Source of the DNA: Eleginops maclovinus
Lineage: Eukaryota > Chordata > Actinopteri > Perciformes > Eleginopidae
NCBI RefSeq assembly: GCF_036324505.1
Contig: NC_086358.1
Coordinates: 3,464,868 to 3,528,867 of the forward strand
DNA length: 64,000 bases
Direction of reading: 5' to 3'
Under the pieces are notes generated by a model, which was not told where the DNA came from, did not search any database, and saw only the letters and a program-made list of their open reading frames with translations. This document shows positions 56,644 through 64,000 of this stretch, piece by piece (the first letter of the stretch is position 1; each line of letters begins with the position of its first letter). Position numbers and translations under genes: made by a program.

Positions 56644-58938
56644 CTGCAGGAGAAAGGGAAAGAGGACACACAAAAAGAGGTATTTAATCACATGTGACTC
56701 TGGACTATCATGCTCTTTCAGTGTTTTCGTTCTACCATCCGCTCACAAGACAGCCAGTCATGCACGATAAAGAAAAAGGAGAAGCAGAGGAGGAGCGGTC
56801 ATGCTTCTCTAAACGCGCTCTCTCATTAAACCCTGTGGTTCTGATATTAAAAGGAAGAGGAGGTTTTGAAAGCAAACATCTCTGTTAGCTGGAAGAGGGA
56901 GGAGGAAGTCACGGTGTGGCTGCCCTTCGGTTGCTTAAAGCAGGTGTCCAAATACTTCCTCTTGTCAACACAATGCTAACGGCTCTGAGGTCTCATTGTG
57001 AAAAACGCTCGGGCAACTTTCGTCTGACAAATGTCTCATTGTTACATTTAAGGGAAACAGTATCACATTAACCCACTCATAGAAAGCAATACTCATGCGT
57101 GTTGTCTTTCAATATGGACTGATAATACCGCAAAATCAATATTGTAGGGCGGCTTTAATCCTCAGTTATGTTCATATAATGGTGAAGTTAATAATAGAGC
57201 AGCAAAACAGTCTGGTGAGTTTAGAGAAATACTGAAACACGGCTTTAAAATCATGAAAACATGTTAGTGATATTACGATATCCCAAATGTAACATGATAC
57301 ATCGGCTCATATAATAATGTCAACTGTTTCAGGGGATATTAAATTAGGAGAAGCTGTTGGAACTGAGTTAGAGATGAGCTGGTAATCTTTGTCTTTGTGC
57401 CTTTTTCATGTACATATGTTGCTCATATTTTAAGTAATTTTATGAATCAGTAAACTTATAGAGGACATATTGTGCTCATTTTCAGGTTCATATTAGTGTC
57501 TAAATACTGAGAAATGGCATAACTTCTACAGAAACGGTTTTGTCCTAAAACCTATTACTCATTAGAATAAAAACAGCAGCCAGGTGGGTGAACAGCCTTA
57601 AATTGCTGCTTCCAGTAACCCGTGGTGAAAGGTGTGTGTTTGTTCAGGCCGTCCCGCCCTCACACTGTGTCTGGATGTTTCTCCAATTCTTCCTTCTGAG
57701 ATGTTCACACACTCAGAGACACTGCATGGGGACTTCCTGCTCTCCTCTTAAGGTCAGCTCACAAATGTGTGTGTGGGATTAAAGTCCAACCTTTAACTGG
57801 GACTACTGTAACTCCCCCCCCCCCCCCCACGCTTAGTCACATCTTGGTAGTTTTTGCTGTGTTGGTAAAATGACTCTGCAGTTCTGCAGGAGGCTATTTT
57901 AGCTTCATCATCGCTCTCTCATCCTTGCTGACCCCGCAGAGCGGACTGGATGAGCAGCGTTGCTGTGTTGACGGCACAGAGCTGAAATATATTCTGCCCC
58001 TAACATTAAATTAACAAGAAGCTGCACTTGACATCATAAAACCACAGGGGGTTTCCCACACAGCTTTGGAAAGCAAAAGCAACAATATTTATAGATATTG
58101 CAACATTGGGTTTTTTGTGTTTTAGAGTGGGATTTAATTTAGTGCAGGGAAACCACAAGAACATGTTAACAGGCGAGGTTGCATTTGCACTGAAAGACAG
58201 AGCAGGCAGTAATGGCTCTGAGGCTGCTGGTGACCTTTCGACAGCTTTCCTGATGAGCTAACTCCTTTCTTTGTGAAGCAGAATGATCGAGAAGATATTG
58301 CTGTGCGGATGAATTTCACAACTTCTTGGTTATAGTGTTTGCTGGGTAACAGTGTGGTAAATAACATCTTTCACCTTCTCTTTCCTCCTTGGGGGGGGGG
58401 GTATGTTACAGTTAAACTCTGAATATTGGGAAATCTTTATCTTATTTTATGTATAAGATCATTTCAAGTTAAGGAGAGTTAGTTTTGAAAGCAGGACCCC
58501 CAAAGGATATAACACTTATACAAGTTATGTATTTTCATTTTCAATTTCACTCCTACCTCGCTTCCCACGTGAAAATAAGTGTATGTTTTCATGGCCTTTA
58601 CTCCAGTTAGTTCCAGTACTCAACATTTTTAATCTAAAGAGGTAAACATTTGTTTAGCCAACATGACAAAGGATATAAAAGGCACATGATTTGTGTCCTT
58701 CTTTAGAAACATGGCAAACCAAACAAAACACAAGTTAACCATGCTTCCAGACAGGAAGGGGAACCACACAAGGAGCCTTTATAGTTAGGAAATATATTCC
58801 ATCTGTTTCAGTTTTCAGGAATATGACTTCATATGAGTAAAATTAGCATACTGTATGTTGGCATACAACTCATATACAGGCAGTGTTGATCAGTGATCCA
58901 TTTAAGCTAAATAAACCTCAAAGTAACTCACAGTTTGC

Positions 58939-59380
58939 CAGAGGTGGGAGAAGTACTCAGACGTAAGAGTCCTGCATTCTAAATGTTCCTCCAGTGAAAG
59001 TAGAAAGTACTCTCCTCTAAATGTACTTAAAGTAGCGACAGTAAAAGTAGTCATTGTCTGATTGGTCCATTTCAGAATAATATCTCTGATATGTTTTATA
59101 ATGATTGATCATTAAAGTGTTCTCAGAGCTGGTAAAGGTGCAGCTAGTTTGAATGGCTTTGTATACTGCAGGGTAGCTGCTGGATTTACTGCAGGTGAAC
59201 TAAAGTCTGATTTAAGGGAGGATTATATTTACAATTCATCCAAATCTGCCTAGCAACTAAAGGTATTAAATAAATGGAGTGGAGTAAAAGTACATGCTTT
59301 ACCTCTGAACTGCAGTGAAGTAAAAGTACAAAGAAGTGTAACATCGAAATACTCATGTTCAGTTAAGTCCCTCAAAATTG
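58939..59380 (+). repeat. hAT-like repeat R3 in maff intron 1
   Basis: Begins CAGAGGTGGGAGAAGTACTC. It shares CCTCCAGTGAAAGTAGAAAG and long near-identical stretches with 39420-39700. Confidence 0.85.
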
Positions 59381-59453
59381 TACTGAAGCACTTCTGAGTT
59401 AGTTGACCTGTAGTTGACCTATATTGACCTCATGTACGGCCAGCTTTGATCCA

Positions 59454-59625
59454 CAGAGGTGGGTGAAGTACTCAGAAGTAGAGTGTAGGACAAAGTACCA
59501 AAAATGTAAATACTTAAGTAAAGCACCCTCAAAATAGTACAGCACTTATTCTACTAAGGTACTTCACACCACAGTATTGCTAGGTTTCCCTTGAGTAAAC
59601 TATCTGAGTACTTCATCCACCTCTG
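59454..59625. mobile_element. Miniature hAT-like element with terminal inverted repeats
   Basis: 172 bp. The left end CAGAGGTGGGTGAAGTACTC and the reverse complement of the right end, CAGAGGTGGATGAAGTACTC, agree at all but one of 20 positions. CAGAGGTG-type termini are hAT-like. I see no clear 8-bp target duplication. Confidence 0.65.
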
Positions 59626-60562
59626 CATAATGAGCATTTATAGGCCTCTAACCCATGTACAGCCAGTGTTGATCGATATAAATAACCCTGTTATAGTGGC
59701 CCAGAGTTTGCTGACAATAAACTGCATTTCCCGACATGCTGTGGTGAGTTCAGGTTGCCGCAATAGTGGTTGTCCAACAGCCGGCGGACTATAAACCGAT
59801 GAGACGTTTCGTAAAGTCATGGTGATTCAGCAATAAAGGCTTCCTCAACTCCAGTAAGTCTAAACCCCAGCAAAACAATCGGTAACCACGTCTTTAAACA
59901 TTTATCCAAACAATACAGGAATAACCACGTTAGTCCCTCTCTATAAATACCACTTTAGAGGACGTAGTACTTTTTGGTGGTACGCAACAAGTGAACGCAG
60001 CAAAGCTACAACTATAGCTAGTTAGCGTGGTTTTATACATTTTAACACCCTTATATCTATTCTGTTCAATATGAAATGATCCCACAATAAAACAAACATA
60101 AACATCCTCTGAAATGTGTATTTATTCGTCTCTCTACACCCAGAATCCACCCTTATCCTTATAGGGAGAGGAGCTGTATAGTAAACAGCCATCACGAGTG
60201 CCCTCGACATCCATTTTAGTAACGCTTTAAATAATACATTTCAATTGTTTTAAAACACGCACTTATAATAGGGAAGTGAGAACCTCACGTAGCTGTCAAA
60301 CGTATATAACAGAGGTGTAAATAGGAAGAGCAGAGCCACGTTATACGCATGATCTTAAAACATGCTAGTGGTGTTAGCCGTTAGCACCAACGGTTTCTAA
60401 GCTAACCTAAAGCAGATTAAGGCAAACAGCTGCCTGCTCACTTGTCCTTGGTAATGTTGGGCAATCCCTATCGGATTCAAGTCCTCTTATGTCCCGCTGT
60501 TACCAAGGATGTATGTATTAATATTAAAATCTTTAATATTTAGTAAAAAAACAAGCATTTAC

Positions 60563-60720
60563 CTGCTGGTCGAAGCGACGCTGGCGACAAAATGTCAGTC
60601 CGCCTTTTCCCGGAATTACTCCGCTGCTCTCTGAGGTTGGATTCTTTCATTCACAAAAAAACACAAGCGACAATGACGTCAGGTCAAAAGAATGAGGGCG
60701 GAGTTAACCCCGCCCCCGCG
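60563..60720 (-). promoter_or_regulatory. maff: maff first exon and promoter with CRE and GC boxes
   Basis: On the minus strand a leader exon ends with CAGCAG/GTAAAT (donor at 60563/60562). Just upstream are a perfect palindromic CRE TGACGTCA (60674-60681) and GGGCGG/GGGGCGGG boxes (about 60697-60717). This fits an inducible, stress-responsive gene. The start site, near 60650, is inferred. Confidence 0.6.
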
Positions 60721-60772
60721 GCGTACTCCGGGAGGATGTAAACAAGGAATCCCTGCATCCCAGAACTTTTCC

Positions 60773-61350
60773 ATGATCAGCCCCTTTTTTTCTTCTTTGC
60801 TTTTCCCTGCAAAACAAGTTCTCTGGAAAGAGATTAAAAGAGGCTGGGAGAGGCAAGTTTACGGTCACCATTTACTGACACTATTTATCATTAGAAGTAC
60901 GAAATGAAAAGCAGAATACAACAATTAAAAACAAGTCCTTAAACTCACATTCCACAAACATTCCTCATTGTTTACAGAATAAGTGGCTTAAATGCTGAGA
61001 AGGGAATTTATGGCAGCATTTATTTCACTTCTGATAATTATGTCCAAATCTTTATTTTGATACTATATTTTAATATCTTTATTTTATTTTTATTTTTTTT
61101 AATGCTTTTTCCCAACGATCCATCTGGAGATTAAAAAACTGGGAGGGGCAAATTTATAGTCTCCATTTACTGCCACTCTTTAGCATTAGAGGTTATATCG
61201 TGGGAAAGTAAAAACCAAGGCAAAATACAACACAATTTAAGCTTAAACCCTCAAACACATTCCTCATAGTTTACAGAATAAGTGGTTTATTTGCTGAGGA
61301 GGACATTTATGGCAGAATTGAATTCAATGCTGCACCTCTGATAATCAATT
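60773..61350 (+). repeat. Diverged tandem duplication upstream of maff
   Basis: Copy 1 about 60773-61045 and copy 2 about 61105-61350. They share AGATTAAAA, GGGAG.GGCAA.TTTA, CCATTTACTG.CACT, ACATTCCTCAT.GTTTACAG, AATAAGTGG.TTA and TTTATGGCAG.AT. Confidence 0.8.
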
Positions 61351-62539
61351 CTTAAATGATTTGGTTTATGTATTTGAGTTATTATTTATTCATAATATTT
61401 TATACGTTTTTTCATACAATTTTATTGTTTTTTATTGGATTTTTTAGAGTATATTTTATGTGTTTAAAAAAATATATTCCTACTTCTTGTGTTCATATTT
61501 TTATTTTATTTATGTTTCATTTATTTACTTCTTATATATAGCAACTGTCCCACAAACTATTTTCCCTAGGAATTTCTGATGTCAAGGTTGTATATTCATT
61601 TGTCAGATTTTCCTACTTGATAATAACTATTTGTCCTTTTTGGTGACAACAGGATGTTCATCTTTCCTTGAACCTTATTTAGCTGCCACTAAAATGATGA
61701 ATACAAATACATGGTGGAAAATATGTATCACAAATAGCCTACTTCAAAATATGTCTAGCTGAAGAATTCTGTAATTGGCCAAAGATATATTTCCAATGCA
61801 GTTGCAAATTCACATTGCACTTTGGGATCAGTAGAAAATGTGATTTCTGATCCATATTTTAAATACTTGAAGTGAAGGCCGTTTGTTGGTTTGCCTTTGT
61901 GCTGGTATGCTCCGTTTGAGCTGAGTTGACTCATAATGGAAAATGTGAATATCTTCTAGGTGATGTATTTCCTTCTTGTTGTCCAGCTCCAGTAAGTGGC
62001 GAACGGTGGAATAATTCTGCCATGACAAACACAAAATAGAACATATGAATCTATAACTCAAATAGGGTACTCCCTTTTGTCCTATATTGTTGGCTTTGTT
62101 TTGGGTGTTACTACTGATGCTTAATACATATTATATCTATTCATTAGTGACTGCTCTAACAAAGGTAATTCCATGTTTAGACAACAAACACATGTTTTTG
62201 ATTAATAAGTGCTTTAGTTAGAGTCAGTTTTAAAATAAGTTGTATTTACTATTTCAAAAACATGAATTTGCCTTGATTTATATAGTGTATATAGTAATAT
62301 TTTCACATATTCATTGTACTTGGTTTTTTGTTGTTGTTTATTTTGTATATTTATATTTGGTGGAAATACTTTGTTTTTATAATGGTTCTATTTTTAACAT
62401 TATCCAACACTTAGTTCCTTATGCTTGCACCACCATTAACCAAAGCAAATTCCTTGTGAGTGTGAAGGTACCTTGCAATAAACTCGATTCTGACTGTGTT
62501 ACATGGGTTGACGCCACAGGCTGCTATTAGACACCCACC
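61351..62539. other. AT-rich gap between maff and tomm22
   Basis: T-rich and A-rich unique sequence; no exon, RNA gene or recognisable element seen. Confidence 0.5.
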
Positions 62540-62797
62540 TCGGCAAGAGGCGCTGTCTCCTCCAGGCTTCCGTACAATCTGACCCCTGCCCCACTTACGT
62601 CATCCGCCCCTGACGAGCTTCACGTTTTTCCCACTGTGACCTCGGACTGTCGTTGGATCATATGCACGCCTCCTCCTAGCATTAGCTTCAATGAAAGACT
62701 GCTAGGAAATCATCAGAAAAACACTGTGAACACATTGTCGGATTTACCGCTTCTTCTAGACACTTGTGAACAGCTTATTTTACCCGCTGTGAGAAAC
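62540..62797 (+). promoter_or_regulatory. tomm22: Probable tomm22 promoter
   Basis: Moderately GC-rich sequence before the first coding exon with a CRE-like TTACGTCA (62595-62602). No TATA box is evident. It is divergent from maff across about 2 kb. Confidence 0.4.
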
Positions 62798-63808
62798 ATG
62801 CCCGAAATTCAGGAGCTTTCCCCCGATGCGGGCCCGGTGTCTACCCGGCCCCCAGAGGACGAGATAGACGACGACGAGGATGAAGATGTAAGTGGCTAAT
62901 GATACTTAGAAAGTTCTGTAATTGCTTTGAACAAACAATAACATTAAATTAAGTTTTACTAGCTTTTTCTAGCATGTTCTTCTCTGATCTAAGCTAGGCA
63001 TGCTAACGTGGCTGTACCAATGCTAACTAGCTAGTTAGCCACCTGAGGTTATGACTGAAACTGTGAATCTGTGCTATGTTGCAGTTATACACTATTATTA
63101 ACTAATTCAAGCTAGTGTTTAGTGTTATTAAACTATAAGGTTATGACAGTAGCTAAACAAGGGGTCCCTGGTTCACACAAGCTTTATAAACGTGCAGCAA
63201 CCTGCAGGATGGAATACTGTATTAACCAAGATCAATGAGGCTACCTATTCTTCTGCATGCCTTTTTATATTCTTATTAATGATTGTATTTTCATAGTTAT
63301 GAATGTTTATTATAATGTAATGTTAGTTGCTGCTTCATTGCTTACTCTTAGTGGTTTTGCACTAAAGCTTCATGTCTAAATGTTTATATATTTGTCACCT
63401 TCAGCTGGATGAGACCATGATGGAGAGGTTGTGGGGTCTGACGGAGATGTTCCCTGACACAGTCCGCACCGCTGCTGAGGTTTCTGCACAATGCTCAGTC
63501 TCACTGGCCAAGCAGTTTTACAGGTAGATCTCCTGATAACCCGTTTTATTGCAGGAATGTGTACAGTGGATCAAGAGATTAAACTGCTAATTCGTGGGTC
63601 TGATCCCAGCAGCAGTTGTTGGAAACAATCGGGAACAAAAGTTTCACATTTTTTCATAATATCTCTAATCGGGTTGTTATCTCGTTTCAGTTTTTCTCGC
63701 GCGGCGCTCTGGGTCGGCACTACCTCCTTCATGATCTTGGTGCTTCCTGTTGTGTTTGAGACGGAAAGACTACAGCTGGAGCAGCAACAGCTACAACAGC
63801 AGCGACAG
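62798..63808 (+). CDS. tomm22: tomm22, mitochondrial import receptor subunit (partial, spliced)
   Basis: Central receptor and organiser of the TOM complex in the outer mitochondrial membrane (family knowledge). Exons: 62798-62887, 63405-63523, 63691-63808; 109 residues are seen, and the last exon or exons lie beyond the window. The N-terminus is acidic (EDEIDDDEDED, cytosolic presequence-binding face). LDETMMERLWGLTEMFPDTVR is the family signature. The single membrane helix is about residues 75-92 (ALWVGTTSFMILVLPVVF), with the conserved proline, followed by the Gln-rich start of the intermembrane-space tail. The start codon is the only in-frame ATG near the acidic segment. Human TOMM22 has 142 residues, so about 30 are missing here. 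Confidence 0.93.
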
Positions 63809-64000
63809 GTGAGACTTATTTTGCATTCACGTTAAGCAATCAACACATCGACGCTTTATTGAAGTGTCCCATTTAAGCTTTGGAGGTCACTAATTTAAAT
63901 GAAGAACATTAGTCTCTGTGCGGCAGGCGGGAACTTTTTTTCTTTTCTTTAATGTACTGCGGTAAATATGCTCTTATGGAATGGCTAACCCATAATGGAT

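Noticed and set aside
60450..60535. Possible hairpin from CCTTGGTAA ... TTACCAAGG near the maff first exon
   Set aside because: A 9-bp stem with a loop of about 50 nt is too weak and too common by chance to claim function.

Overview
This is teleost fish nuclear DNA. The genes have many short, phase-consistent introns with GT-AG ends, the predicted proteins resemble vertebrate TNRC6B, CSNK1E, TMEM184B, MAFF and TOMM22, and the non-coding DNA is full of (CA)n/(TG)n tracts and short interspersed elements of the kind common in percomorph fishes. The species cannot be fixed from the window. The gene set is the one found in human 22q13.1, and the tail-to-tail arrangement of TMEM184B and MAFF is kept.

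Layout: 1-7440 has no recognised gene and holds repeats. tnrc6b (+) has its probable leader exon near 7450-7761, coding exons from 10020 to 23495 and a 3' UTR to about 25250. An AT-rich gap follows. csnk1e (+) has a probable leader exon ending at 27557, coding exons 29807-35598 and a 3' UTR with a poly(A) signal at 37797. tmem184b (+) starts near 38.5 kb, codes from 41780 to 48851 and ends near 51890. maff (-) reads from about 60.65 kb back to about 53.15 kb, with coding exons 56593-56561 and 55528-55085. tomm22 (+) starts at 62798 and runs off the right edge after its third coding exon.

There is no operon logic: these are independent housekeeping or signalling genes. They act in miRNA silencing (TNRC6B), circadian/Wnt kinase signalling (CK1 epsilon), a seven-pass membrane protein of the DUF300/OST-alpha type (TMEM184B), stress-responsive bZIP transcription (MAFF) and mitochondrial protein import (TOMM22). 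All reading frames close in phase across every junction I assigned: 2163 codons for tnrc6b (2203 with a cassette exon), 414 for csnk1e, 419 for tmem184b (428 with a microexon) and 158 for maff.

I did not find a new multi-gene system. The points most worth a second look are regulatory and structural: long UG tracts set directly against two csnk1e splice acceptors, one of them followed by a frame-changing tandem acceptor; a 27-nt microexon in tmem184b; a pair of long complementary (CA)/(TG) tracts in one tmem184b intron that could fold on each other; a dispersed repeat carrying two CCAAT boxes and a GC box in four copies; a hAT-like miniature element with matching ends; and several diverged local tandem duplications, one of which contains the maff poly(A) signal.
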